From Rhodococcus jostii RHA1 (GTDB lineage Bacteria; Actinomycetota; Actinomycetes; Mycobacteriales; Mycobacteriaceae): DNA of 64,000 nt. This document shows, in pieces, positions 54,057 to 61,846 of the stretch (within the stretch, counting starts at the first letter, position 1; every line of letters begins with the position of its first letter). Where the stretch lies: the NCBI RefSeq assembly GCF_000014565.1, contig NC_008268.1:3658001-3722000 (forward strand), read 5' to 3'. A program made the translations under genes and the position numbers. The notes under the pieces are model-generated. The model saw only the letters and a program-made list of their open reading frames with translations. It was not told where the DNA came from and did not search any database.

Positions 54057-55247
54057 ATGACGACCTTTCGGGTGGTTCTCGACACGTGCGTCATGCTTCC
54101 CCAGACCCTGAACAACCTGCTGCTGACGCTGGCCGATGCCGAGTTGTTCCGGCCGGTGTGGACGCCGGATCTGCTCGACGAGGTCGAGCGCACCCTGTCC
54201 GGGGAGAGGTTCGGTAAGTCGCCGCAGCAGGCGGCGCGGCGAGTGCAGCAGATGCGCAGAGCATTTCCCCTCGCAGAGGAGGAATCACGCGGATACCGTG
54301 AGCTGATCCCCGCGATGACCAACGATCCGAAGGACCGGCACGTCCTGGCTGCGGCGGTGCGATCCGGTGCGGGTGTGATCGTGACCGCAACCGTGCAGGA
54401 TTTCCCGCCGGCGGCCCTCGTCCCGTTCGACGTCGAGGCGATCCACCCCGACGAATTCCTCTGTGATCTGCTCGATCTGGACCCGGACGCGGTGCTCGAG
54501 TGCATGCATGCCCTGGTCGCCCGGAACATGCTCTCGCCGCGCACGGTGGGGGAACTGCTCGAGTCGCTCGAGCGGCTGACCCCACGGTTCGTCGACACCG
54601 TCCGCGCCTTGCTCGTCGCCCGAGGCGAGGCTCCCGACCTTGGTGCGGTGCCGGCGGCGTCCTCCCTTCCGGAATTGACCGACCAACAGATCAGCGCCTT
54701 GCTGCCCGAGATGCGGGAGGCCTACCTCGAGCTACGTGCGATGGATCCGACGGAATTGGTGCGGTTCCTCGGGCATACGAAGCTGGTGGGTGCGGCGTGG
54801 GCGTTCTTGACGTCGGTGTGCGTCGACGGGGATCTGTTATCGGTGTGGCCGAACGTGGATCCCGACTTCCGGTCGGTACTCGCATGGCGGTGGGTGCGGG
54901 ACAACCACTATCAGATGACCGTTGACGGTTGGGAGGGTGAGGCGGTCGCGGCGGCCCTCGCGGGTCCGGTGCCGGAGCATCCGCTGTGGGTGCATTTCGA
55001 GCGCGTACATGTGCGGTCGTTCCGGGCGATGCTGCCGGACCCGGCGACGTGGGGGATCGGTACCGGAACAAGGATCGTCGGCCCCGGTGTGGAGGTGCTC
55101 TATGTGCACGAGATGTCGACGCTCGAGAGCGGTGTGTGGGAGCCGAACGTTCCTCGGCCGGTGTTTCCGATCCTGATGCATCTCGTCGACGATCGGTGGC
55201 TGGTGCGGAACCTGGGGTCCGAGGAGGACCCCGCCGCCAGGGCCTGA
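54057..55247 (+). CDS. PIN-domain ribonuclease toxin with large C-terminal extension
   Basis: A 396-residue protein. Residues 1-~150 are a PIN domain: Asp9 in VVLDTCV, Glu42/Glu44 in LLDEVERTL, Asp93 in TNDPKDRHVLAAAV and Asp115 in TATVQDFPP form the metal site. VapC-like toxins of this PIN_3 type are normally about 180-200 residues and end soon after ~185. Here a further ~190 residues follow, starting near residue 215 (ELTDQQISALLPEMREAYLEL) and including LSVWPNVDPDFRSVLAWRW, VPEHPLWVHFERVHVRSFRAML and VLYVHEMSTLESGVW. I do not recognise that domain. It is partnered with the HTH antitoxin 17 bp upstream. The toxin function is inferred from family and pairing. Confidence 0.78.
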   Translation: MTTFRVVLDTCVMLPQTLNNLLLTLADAELFRPVWTPDLLDEVERTLSGERFGKSPQQAARRVQQMRRAFPLAEEESRGYRELIPAMTNDPKDRHVLAAAVRSGAGVIVTATVQDFPPAALVPFDVEAIHPDEFLCDLLDLDPDAVLECMHALVARNMLSPRTVGELLESLERLTPRFVDTVRALLVARGEAPDLGAVPAASSLPELTDQQISALLPEMREAYLELRAMDPTELVRFLGHTKLVGAAWAFLTSVCVDGDLLSVWPNVDPDFRSVLAWRWVRDNHYQMTVDGWEGEAVAAALAGPVPEHPLWVHFERVHVRSFRAMLPDPATWGIGTGTRIVGPGVEVLYVHEMSTLESGVWEPNVPRPVFPILMHLVDDRWLVRNLGSEEDPAARA

Positions 55248-55529
55248 TTCCTTCGCACACGAACCTCGCCCGTACCTCGAGCGCGTTTGATCTCAGCTTC
55301 CTCACTGGTGCATGACCACTCGCGTGGAAGGCAGTGCGGCTTTCGGACTAAAGGCTTACCGCATGGTCGACGCAGATTCGGCTGATATCGGAATTCGTCC
55401 AGATCGATTCATCCGGTCTGCGATACGTTCGATGAAAACTGCACGTTCGGCCTCTCGATGACAGGTTCTCAGGATATCGCCCGACGGCGTGATCCAGCTG
55501 ACTCATCACTGAGGTAGACGTAATCCGAG

Positions 55530-56222
55530 TCATTCGAGGATGAGCGGGAGTTTCATCGCCAGCTCGCCGAGTTCGGCCTTCTCCGTGTCGGTCGGGCCCC
55601 GTCGTCCGGTGCCGACCAGCAGTGTGTCCCTGTCGGAGAACGACGCGGGGAATGCGGCCCCGGCGATCTTCTCCAGCAAGTCGCGGGACCGGGCGAGGCC
55701 CTCTGCGGGCGGTTCCGCCACGCCTGGGAGGTAAGCGATCAGGTCGAGGTGGTGCAGCGTCGATTCCAAGACGTACGCGGAGAGGTACTCGCCTGCGGTA
55801 AGGACCTCGTCGCGGGTGCTGACCCGCAGGTCCGGGTCGGCGAGTTCGGCGGCGCGGCCGGCAGCGGAGCCGACGTCGTCGAAGTGGAACTTCAGCAGCC
55901 GTGGCTCCTGGTACGCGGCGGCCAGCCGGACGATCAGCGCGTCGAGCGGGTCGTCTCCGGTCGGCGGCGTGTCGGCGAGGTCCCAGTAGGTCACGGCGTC
56001 GCGAGTCGGTTCCATGTCGGAGGGGGTGACGAGGGTGATCAGGACGTCCTGCGCGTCGATGATCAGGTGGCACACCAGATCCCGCACGAGCCAGCCGCTA
56101 CAGCCGGACTGCTGTGCGAAGTCGTCGTCCGGCAGGTCGGCGACCGCGGTGCGCAGCGCCGACCACGAGCGTGCGAAAAGATCCACATCGGCACGGTAGT
56201 GCGGGCGTACCGTCGATGTCAT
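55530..56222 (-). CDS. DinB-fold maleylpyruvate isomerase-type (mycothiol-dependent) protein
   Basis: A 230-residue protein of the MDMPI N-terminal (DinB/YfiT-like) family. LVRDLVCHLIID has the first metal-type histidine, and ESTLHHLDLIAYL (about residues 150-162) has the HxxxD-type pair. Members are mycothiol-dependent transferases or isomerases in actinobacteria; the substrate is unknown. Start ATG 56222 overlaps the ATG of the divergent methyltransferase (56221) in the sequence CATG; GTG 56210 is an alternative start. No ribosome site is visible. Confidence 0.8.
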   Translation of the reverse strand: MTSTVRPHYRADVDLFARSWSALRTAVADLPDDDFAQQSGCSGWLVRDLVCHLIIDAQDVLITLVTPSDMEPTRDAVTYWDLADTPPTGDDPLDALIVRLAAAYQEPRLLKFHFDDVGSAAGRAAELADPDLRVSTRDEVLTAGEYLSAYVLESTLHHLDLIAYLPGVAEPPAEGLARSRDLLEKIAGAAFPASFSDRDTLLVGTGRRGPTDTEKAELGELAMKLPLILE

Positions 56223-56883
56223 GACCGAGGACAACCAGGTTGCGCCGTGGGACGACATCTACCGAGGTGACGCGGAGGTATTTACGGGGCCGGTGCCGTG
56301 GAACATCGGTGAGCCCCAGCCCGAGATCGCCGGGCTGATCGCGGAGGGCAAGTTCCGCAGCGACGTGCTGGACGCGGGCTGCGGACATGCCGAGACGTCC
56401 CTCCAGCTGGCGGAGCAGGGGTACACGGTGGTGGGTCTGGACCTGTCGCCGACGGCCATCGCGGTGGCTCAGGCCGCCGCCGCCGATCGTGGACTGACGA
56501 CGGCGACGTATCAGGTGGCGGACATCAGTTCGTTCACGGGTTTCGACGGCCGGTTCTCCACGATCGTCGACAGCACCCTGTTCCATTCCCTTCCCGTCGA
56601 CAGACGGCGCGACTACCTGCGCGCGGTCGCTCGGGCGGCCGCGCCCGGCGCGTCGTACTACATCTTGGTGTTCGCGAAGGGCGCCTTCCCCGAGGGCGAG
56701 GGACCGAACCCGGTGACCGACGACGAGCTGCGCGAGGCCGTCGCCGAGTTCTGGACCATCGACGACATTCGTCCGGCCTTCATCCACGCGCTGCTCGGCC
56801 CGGAGCAGGCCGCGAACTGGGAGCACGACGAGAAGGGCCGGTCCAAGTTGCCGGCGTGGCTGTTGTCGGCTCACCTCGACTGA
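56221..56883 (+). CDS. Class I SAM-dependent methyltransferase
   Basis: A 220-residue methyltransferase. Motif I VLDAGCGHAETSLQLAEQG (about residues 49-67), GLDLSPTAIAVA (motif II) and FSTIVDSTLFHSLP (motif IV region) are clear. The PWDDIYRG...PVPWNIGEPQPE start resembles thiopurine/small-molecule methyltransferases, whose acceptor is unknown here. Its ATG overlaps the start codon of the divergent DinB-type gene, so promoter elements for each must lie within the other's coding sequence, or transcripts are leaderless. Confidence 0.85.
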   Translation: MTEDNQVAPWDDIYRGDAEVFTGPVPWNIGEPQPEIAGLIAEGKFRSDVLDAGCGHAETSLQLAEQGYTVVGLDLSPTAIAVAQAAAADRGLTTATYQVADISSFTGFDGRFSTIVDSTLFHSLPVDRRRDYLRAVARAAAPGASYYILVFAKGAFPEGEGPNPVTDDELREAVAEFWTIDDIRPAFIHALLGPEQAANWEHDEKGRSKLPAWLLSAHLD

Positions 56884-56901
56884 TTCGGCAGTCGGAAACC
56901 C

Positions 56902-57504
56902 TTACCCGGCAGAACTGTTCGTATCGGACGGGCGCAGGAGGAATTCTCCGGCGAGTTGGATGGCTTCACGTTTGGTGTACCCGGGGTGGTCCGCGACGAT
57001 GAAGTGACGGCCGATCGCAAGTCCGAACATGAGGGTGCTGCGTGCCTCGATCTCGTCGGGGTCGGTGACGAAGGTGCCGAACATCTTTCGCAGGAAGTCC
57101 ATCCGCTCGTTGTCGATGGCGTGCAGGCGCGTCGCGACGGACCGGTCGTGGTGGGCCCAGGCCCGGATCGCGAGATCGATCCGTTGAAAGTCCTCCGAGT
57201 AGGTCAGTTGCCCCACGCGCCGGATTCTGTCGGCGGGGGTGCCGCCTTCGGCATCGGCTTGGGCGATAACGGTTTTGGTGCAGCGGCGTTCCCATTCGTC
57301 GAGCATCTCGGTGAGCAATGCGGGACGGCCGTCGAAGTAGCCGTAGAACCCGCCCTTCGTCACGCCGAGTTCGGCGGCGAGTGTCTCGACGCGGACGGCG
57401 TCGGGGCCTCCTCTTGCGAGGGCGTCGAGGCCCGCCTCTATCCAGCGGGCTCGTGTCGTGCGGGCGACGGCGGGAATCGGGCCACCTCCATTGATCGCGT
57501 TCAA
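56902..57504 (-). CDS. TetR-family transcriptional regulator
   Basis: About 200 residues. HTH: TRARWIEAGLDALARGGPDAVRVETLAAELGVTKGGFYGYFDGRPALL with the typical GGFYGYF recognition helix. The start is uncertain: TTG 57504 gives a normal length and lies 5 bp from the operator. GGAGGTGG lies downstream of it inside the coding frame with no ATG/GTG/TTG after it, so a leaderless TTG or a rare ATT start must be considered. The protein probably represses itself and the divergent DUF2867 gene through the palindromes at 57509-57545. Confidence 0.8.
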   Translation of the reverse strand: MNAINGGGPIPAVARTTRARWIEAGLDALARGGPDAVRVETLAAELGVTKGGFYGYFDGRPALLTEMLDEWERRCTKTVIAQADAEGGTPADRIRRVGQLTYSEDFQRIDLAIRAWAHHDRSVATRLHAIDNERMDFLRKMFGTFVTDPDEIEARSTLMFGLAIGRHFIVADHPGYTKREAIQLAGEFLLRPSDTNSSAG

Positions 57505-57508
57505 TTTG

Positions 57509-57545
57509 TACGGTACCGTATAGATGAAATATACGGTGCCGTATA
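57509..57545. promoter_or_regulatory. TetR operator pair between tetR and the DUF2867 gene
   Basis: Two perfect palindromes: TACGGTACCGTA (57509-57520) and TATACGGTGCCGTATA (57530-57545). They share the TACGG/CCGTA arms, with centres 23 bp apart. They occupy most of the 55-bp divergent gap. Both directions are likely controlled by the adjacent TetR protein. Confidence 0.85.
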
Positions 57546-57559
57546 GATCGGGGTCGACA

Positions 57560-58159
57560 GTGCCACGAATAGCAGAGGCCACCTACATCGAGCAGCCCTG
57601 GCGCATCCACGAATTCACGAGAGACTTCGACGTCGAAGACGTGTGGTCGTTCCGCACTCCCGGAGCCGGGCCCGACGACTTCCCCACAATGCTCGCAGCG
57701 ATGCGAGCCGCGGGCGGACCCGCGAAGCAGCCCCGACTGGTGAGGTTCCTGTTCGCCGTTCGATGGAAACTCGGGGCACTCTTCGGCTGGGACAATCGCT
57801 CAACTGGTGTCGGTGAGCGGGTTGCCTCGCTCCGCGACCGCCTGCCCAGCGATCTCCGCGCCGCTCCGCGCGGCCCGGACGACGCAGGCATGCCCCTCAC
57901 CGCGGTGTACGAGCTCTACACGGAGTCCGCCCGCGAGCTGGCGAACAAGACCGTGCACACCGTGATGCATCTCGGCTGGGCGAGAGGAGCGAACGGCGAC
58001 TACGAGCTGCAGATGACCGTTCTCGTCAAGCCCAACGGATGGTTCGGGCGGCTCTACATGACCGCCATCGCGCCTTTCCGGTACCTCATCGTCTACCCCG
58101 CCCTGACCCGGCAATGGGAGCGAGCGTGGCGCGACCGCCACCAAGCGGCGACGAGGTAG
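57560..58159 (+). CDS. DUF2867 family protein
   Basis: A 199-residue protein of the DUF2867 family (TYIEQPWRIHEFTRDFDVEDVWSFRTPG at the start, ELANKTVHTVMHLGWA in the middle, VLVKPNGWFGRLYMTAIAPFRYLIVYPALTRQWERAW at the end). The C-terminal hydrophobic stretch could contact membrane. No enzyme function is known to me; relatives may be SRPBCC-like lipid-binding proteins. GTG 57560 is chosen as start; the ORF could begin at 57524 but would then cover the operator. Control by the divergent TetR is likely. Confidence 0.8.
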   Translation: MPRIAEATYIEQPWRIHEFTRDFDVEDVWSFRTPGAGPDDFPTMLAAMRAAGGPAKQPRLVRFLFAVRWKLGALFGWDNRSTGVGERVASLRDRLPSDLRAAPRGPDDAGMPLTAVYELYTESARELANKTVHTVMHLGWARGANGDYELQMTVLVKPNGWFGRLYMTAIAPFRYLIVYPALTRQWERAWRDRHQAATR

Positions 58160-58173
58160 GGCGGCTTGCTCCC

Positions 58174-59109
58174 TCAGCGGCTCACCGCGGTTTCCCGCTC
58201 GACGCGCGACAGCTTCTCCGGGTTGCGCACGATGTAGAGCCCGGTGATCTTGCCGTCGTCCATCCGCACCGCCACGACGTCGTCGATCTCCCCGTCGAGC
58301 CGGACGATCAGCGCGGGGGAGCCGTTCATCTGCACCGGCTCGACCGACACCGTGCCGTCGATCCGGGGCAGGCCGGCCGCCAGCAGGCGACCCACCTTGT
58401 CGGCCCCCACGATGGGCCGCAGCACAGCCTGCTTGACTCCGCCACCGTCACCCAACAGGACGACATCCGGTGCGAGCAGGTCGAGCAGGCTCTGCAGATC
58501 GCCCGTTTCGAGCGCCCGTTGGAACGCCTCGAGTGCGTCTCGGGACTCGGCCGGGGATACGACGCCGCGCGGCCTGCGCGACGCGACATGTGCCCGCGCC
58601 CGGTGCGCGATCTGACGGACGGCGTCCGGGCTCTTGCCGACGGCGTCCGCGATCTCGCCGTACTCCAGAGCGAACACCTCACGCAGTACGAACACGGCCC
58701 GCTCGGTCGGCGCGAGCGTCTCCAGCACCAGCAGCATCGCCATCGAGACGCTGTCGGCCAACTCGACGTCCTCGGCCACATCGGGCGCGGTCAGCAGCGG
58801 CTCGGGCAACCAGGGGCCGACGTAGGACTCCTTGCGACGGCTGAGTGTGCGCAGCCGAACGAGCGCCTGGCGGGTGGTGATCCGGACCAGGTACGCACGC
58901 TGATTGCGCACCGTGTCGAGATCGACGCCCGCCCACCGCAGCCAGGTCTCCTGGAGAATGTCTTCCGCGTCGGCGGCCGATCCGAGCATCTCGTAAGCGA
59001 CGGTGAACAGCAGGTTGCGGTGGGCGACGAACGCCTCCGTAGCGGGGTCCGAACGATCGTCCTGGCTCCCGCCGCGATCTGCGGGCGTGGTCTGCGACGT
59101 GCCGGCCAT
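58174..59109 (-). CDS. ECF41-group sigma factor with SnoaL-like C-terminal domain (SigJ-like)
   Basis: A 311-residue ECF sigma factor. Sigma-2 at residues ~20-90 (FTVAYEMLGSAADAEDILQETWLRW) and sigma-4 at ~125-180. The linker contains YVGPWLPEPLL, the WLPEP motif of the ECF41 group. The C-terminal ~110 residues are a SnoaL-like domain with LGDGGGVKQA and an NPEKL near the end, matching the DGGGK and NPDKL elements, the former with one substitution. In ECF41 factors this domain regulates activity in place of an anti-sigma factor. ATG 59109 has AGGAG 6 bases upstream. It is divergent from its expected partner, a carboxymuconolactone-decarboxylase-like gene. Confidence 0.92.
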   Translation of the reverse strand: MAGTSQTTPADRGGSQDDRSDPATEAFVAHRNLLFTVAYEMLGSAADAEDILQETWLRWAGVDLDTVRNQRAYLVRITTRQALVRLRTLSRRKESYVGPWLPEPLLTAPDVAEDVELADSVSMAMLLVLETLAPTERAVFVLREVFALEYGEIADAVGKSPDAVRQIAHRARAHVASRRPRGVVSPAESRDALEAFQRALETGDLQSLLDLLAPDVVLLGDGGGVKQAVLRPIVGADKVGRLLAAGLPRIDGTVSVEPVQMNGSPALIVRLDGEIDDVVAVRMDDGKITGLYIVRNPEKLSRVERETAVSR

Positions 59110-59147
59110 GGGTGGCTCCTCTTCACTTTCGACTGTGTCACACACCA

Positions 59148-59174
59148 GACACCGGGCCCCGCCGTTTTGTGACA
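59148..59174 (-). promoter_or_regulatory. ECF41-type promoter of the sigma-factor gene
   Basis: On the minus strand TGTCACA (complement of 59168-59174) is followed after exactly 16 bases by TGTC (complement of 59148-59151). The known ECF41 consensus is TGTCACA-N16-CGTC. Distance to the ATG at 59109 allows a ~30-base leader with the ribosome site. It implies autoregulation. Confidence 0.75.
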
Positions 59175-59232
59175 CCCAGCCGTGTTGCCCGCTGCCAAAT
59201 TACGTGACCGCGAGGCAGCGGCGTGAACGATT

Positions 59233-59259
59233 TGTCACAAGAATCGGGTCGCCGGCATC
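59233..59259 (+). promoter_or_regulatory. ECF41-type promoter of the AhpD-like gene
   Basis: TGTCACA (59233-59239), 16 bases, then CATC (59256-59259): a one-base deviation from TGTCACA-N16-CGTC. It lies about 50 bp before the ATG at 59308. Together with the mirror-image promoter at 59148-59174 it makes a divergent regulon of two genes. Confidence 0.75.
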
Positions 59260-59307
59260 TCATGTTCGTTCCGAGCAGTACACGACACCACGAGTGAGGA
59301 CGAAGTC

Positions 59308-59793
59308 ATGGACGCCCGATTCAACCTGTTCGACAACGAGATCGCCCTGAAGTTCGGCAAGAGGTTCGCCAACGCGTCCCTGGTGATCGACCAATCGCCA
59401 CTGCCGAAGGCCACTCAGGAACTGGTCAAGATCCGGGCCAGTCAGATCAACGGCTGCGGCTTCTGCACCGACATGCACACCAAGGACGCCACAGCTGCCG
59501 GCGAGACCCCGGTCCGGCTCAACCTCGTCGCGGCCTGGCGCGAGGCCACCGTGTTCACCGAGGCCGAGCGGGCCGCGCTGGCGCTCAGCGAGGAAGGCAC
59601 CCGGCTCGCCGACGCCCACCACGGCGTGACCGACGAGACCTGGGCCCAGGTGCGCAAGCACTACGACGACGACCAGATCGCCGCGCTGGTCTCGCTGGTC
59701 GCCCTGATCAACGCCGCCAACCGGATCAACGTGATCGTGCGCAACCCGGCGGGTTCGTACGAGCCCGGCATGTTCGCCAGCATGACGAACTGA
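59308..59793 (+). CDS. Carboxymuconolactone decarboxylase / AhpD-like protein (ECF41 partner)
   Basis: A 161-residue alkylhydroperoxidase-like protein. The redox pair CGFC sits in QINGCGFCTDMHTKDA (about residues 46-61), followed by the family's ETPVRLNLVAAWREA and ALVSLVALINAANRINV. It may reduce peroxides or act as a small redox enzyme; true decarboxylation is not implied. ECF41 sigma genes are typically next to a gene of this class, and a matching promoter is present. Start ATG 59308 with GTGAGGACGAAG upstream. Confidence 0.9.
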   Translation: MDARFNLFDNEIALKFGKRFANASLVIDQSPLPKATQELVKIRASQINGCGFCTDMHTKDATAAGETPVRLNLVAAWREATVFTEAERAALALSEEGTRLADAHHGVTDETWAQVRKHYDDDQIAALVSLVALINAANRINVIVRNPAGSYEPGMFASMTN

Positions 59794-59823
59794 CCGGCAG
59801 ACGACAGCCTCCTGACAACGAGC

Positions 59824-59856
59824 CCTTGACCCTGACACAGTGACAAGGACTCGAAT
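59824..59856 (+). promoter_or_regulatory. MerR-type promoter with 19-bp spacer and central dyad
   Basis: A -35 TTGACC (59826-59831) and a weak -10 TCGAAT (59851-59856) are separated by 19 bp, the overlong spacing used by MerR-family activators. A 25-bp dyad spans 59824-59848, with outer arms CCTTGAC / GACAAGG (one mismatch) and inner CTG/CAG. It precedes the HEAT-repeat gene, whose operon includes a MerR-HEAT regulator, so autoactivation is likely. Confidence 0.65.
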
Positions 59857-59879
59857 GGTCGGCGAAGGAGGTGGTTGTC

Positions 59880-60536
59880 GTGAACACAACCAACCACGGT
59901 GGGCCGAATGCCCACCTCGTCGACGCTCTCGCCGCAGCCGACCCGTCGGGTCGGCTGCGTGCGGCGCTCTCGGCAGGCACACGCCCCGATCCGCATCTCA
60001 CGGACACTCTCGTCGATCGGTGCGCCGTCGAGCCGGACTTCTTTGTCCGGGACATGCTGACCTGGGCATTGTGCCGCTTCCCGACCGAGCTCACGGTGCC
60101 GAGACTGGTCCGAGAGCTCGGGTCGGACACCGCGCAGGCCCGCAGTCAGTCGCTGCACACCCTGTCCAAGATCGGGGACCGGCTCGCCTGGCCCGCCGTG
60201 TCGGCACTGCTGCACGACGAGCACGACGAGGTCGCGCGCAGCGCGTGGCGGGCCGCCGTGGCACTCGTGCCGCCCGGCGACGAGGCTGCGCTCGCGGCCG
60301 ATCTGACGACCGAACTCGGACGGGGCGACCAGCACGTGCAGCTCAGTCTGAGCCGTGCTCTGGTGGGACTCGGGGACGCTGCCCTCCCGGTCCTCGATGC
60401 AGCCGGGACGAGTCCCGATCCGCGTATTCGAGCGCATGCGGAGGCGACGAAGCGGCTCTGTCACGACCCCGACAGCGGGTTCACCCTCTCGGTCGAGACG
60501 GCGAAACGCGTCGCGGTCACCGGTCCGAACGCGTAG
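59880..60536 (+). CDS. HEAT-repeat (PBS-lyase type) protein
   Basis: A 218-residue all-helical repeat protein. Helix pairs such as FFVRDMLTWALCRFPTELTVPRLVRELGS, ARSQSLHTLSKIGDRLAWPAVSALL, VARSAWRAAVALVPPGDEAAL and VQLSLSRALVGLGDAALPVL are HEAT/PBS-type repeats, scaffolds for protein binding. Start GTG 59880 follows AAGGAGG by 8 bases; an in-frame GTG at 59871 overlaps the box. It is cotranscribed with the MerR-HEAT gene 14 bp downstream. The partner is unknown. A 13-residue stretch of its N-terminus recurs as a remnant at 49454. Confidence 0.8.
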   Translation: MNTTNHGGPNAHLVDALAAADPSGRLRAALSAGTRPDPHLTDTLVDRCAVEPDFFVRDMLTWALCRFPTELTVPRLVRELGSDTAQARSQSLHTLSKIGDRLAWPAVSALLHDEHDEVARSAWRAAVALVPPGDEAALAADLTTELGRGDQHVQLSLSRALVGLGDAALPVLDAAGTSPDPRIRAHAEATKRLCHDPDSGFTLSVETAKRVAVTGPNA

Positions 60537-60550
60537 CAGGAGGCGATGGA

Positions 60551-61630
60551 ATGTTGATCGGTGAGGTCTCCCGGCGTTGTGGTGTCAGCACGCGGATGTT
60601 GCGCCACTACGACAGGCTGGGACTGGTGAAGCCCACAGGCCGCACGTCCGGCGGCTACCGCGAGTACTCCGCCGACGACATCCGACGGCTCTTCCACGTC
60701 GAGAGCCTGAGGACCTTGGGGTTGTCGTTGAACGAGGCCAAGCGGGCATTGGACGAGCCCGATTTCGCACCGGCCGATCTGGTGGGAGACCTCATCCGGC
60801 ACACGCGCCGGCGGATCGCTGCGGAGCAGGAACTGCTCGGCAAGCTCGAACGCGTCGACGCCGCCTCACCTGCGGAGTGGGACGACGTCCTGCGCATCGT
60901 CAGTCTGGTGCGTGCGCTCGAATCGGAGTCCGCGGCCCGCCGTCAACAAGCGATCCTGTCTCACGACGGGACCGCGTCGCTGCCCGTCGACGCGCTGGTC
61001 GAGGCCATCCTGTCGGAGGACGACCCCAATGTGGCCGGAGCGCTGCAGTGGTCGCTGGCGCGGGCCGCCGGCCCGGGACTCGCGGATCTGGCCGACGGTC
61101 TCGACGCGAAGGAGGTCGATGTCCGGCGTCGCGCCACTACCGCGATAGCGGCAATCCACACCGCGGAGGCGGCGGTTCATCTGACACGAGCCCTCGATGA
61201 TTCGGACGCCACGGTCCGCGGGTACGCCGCCCTCGCTCTCGGCTCTCGCGGAAACGTCGACGCGATACCCGCCCTGATCGAGATGGTCGTCGAGGGGCGA
61301 CGCGATGTCGAGGCCGCCGAAGTGCTGGGCCTGCTGACGACGGTCTCACCCTCGGCCGACGACATCGTCCAGGCCCTGCAGGACAGGCTCGACAATGGCG
61401 ACGACGCGCCGACGCGGTTGCGGATCACGCAGGCCCTTGCCGAGATTCCCGGCACCGCGGCCCGGCGGGTACTCGACGGGCTGACCCACGACGGCGACCG
61501 GACGATCGCGTCCACCGCGGCCGCGATCGTGAACATGCAGGACCGCGGACGAAGCCGGCGCCGCCGATCGGGAATCGGGACGGCAGTGACGGTGGACGAC
61601 ACACGGTCATCCAAAGTTGCTGGAGCATGA
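60551..61630 (+). CDS. MerR-family regulator with C-terminal HEAT repeats
   Basis: A 359-residue protein. Residues 1-70 are a MerR winged helix (MLIGEVSRRCGVSTRMLRHYDRLGLVKPTGRTSGGYREYS), residues ~75-125 the dimerisation coiled coil, and residues ~145-330 HEAT repeats (for example VDVRRRATTAIAAIHTAEAAVHLTRAL and ATVRGYAALALGSRGNVDAIPALIEM). Typical MerR proteins end with a small effector domain; a HEAT array suggests sensing by protein-protein contact, perhaps with the HEAT protein encoded just upstream (inference). ATG 60551 follows AGGAGGCGATGGA. Confidence 0.85.
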   Translation: MLIGEVSRRCGVSTRMLRHYDRLGLVKPTGRTSGGYREYSADDIRRLFHVESLRTLGLSLNEAKRALDEPDFAPADLVGDLIRHTRRRIAAEQELLGKLERVDAASPAEWDDVLRIVSLVRALESESAARRQQAILSHDGTASLPVDALVEAILSEDDPNVAGALQWSLARAAGPGLADLADGLDAKEVDVRRRATTAIAAIHTAEAAVHLTRALDDSDATVRGYAALALGSRGNVDAIPALIEMVVEGRRDVEAAEVLGLLTTVSPSADDIVQALQDRLDNGDDAPTRLRITQALAEIPGTAARRVLDGLTHDGDRTIASTAAAIVNMQDRGRSRRRRSGIGTAVTVDDTRSSKVAGA

Positions 61631-61846
61631 CAGCATTCGTAGTCGACCCCTACTCGGTGGCGGTCCGTGGCCGTGATCGAATTTTCCCAGCGCATTGCGG
61701 CCTTTGACCGATTGACGGCCATCCGTTGCCGGTAGTCGGGTTCGGGGTTGGTTCGCACCGGACTGCCGATCCGGGGTATGCCGGGCGGCCGGCTCCGGGC
61801 GCTCGCGTCGACCAATGACGGCCGATGCGGGTGAAGGGAGTCGACG

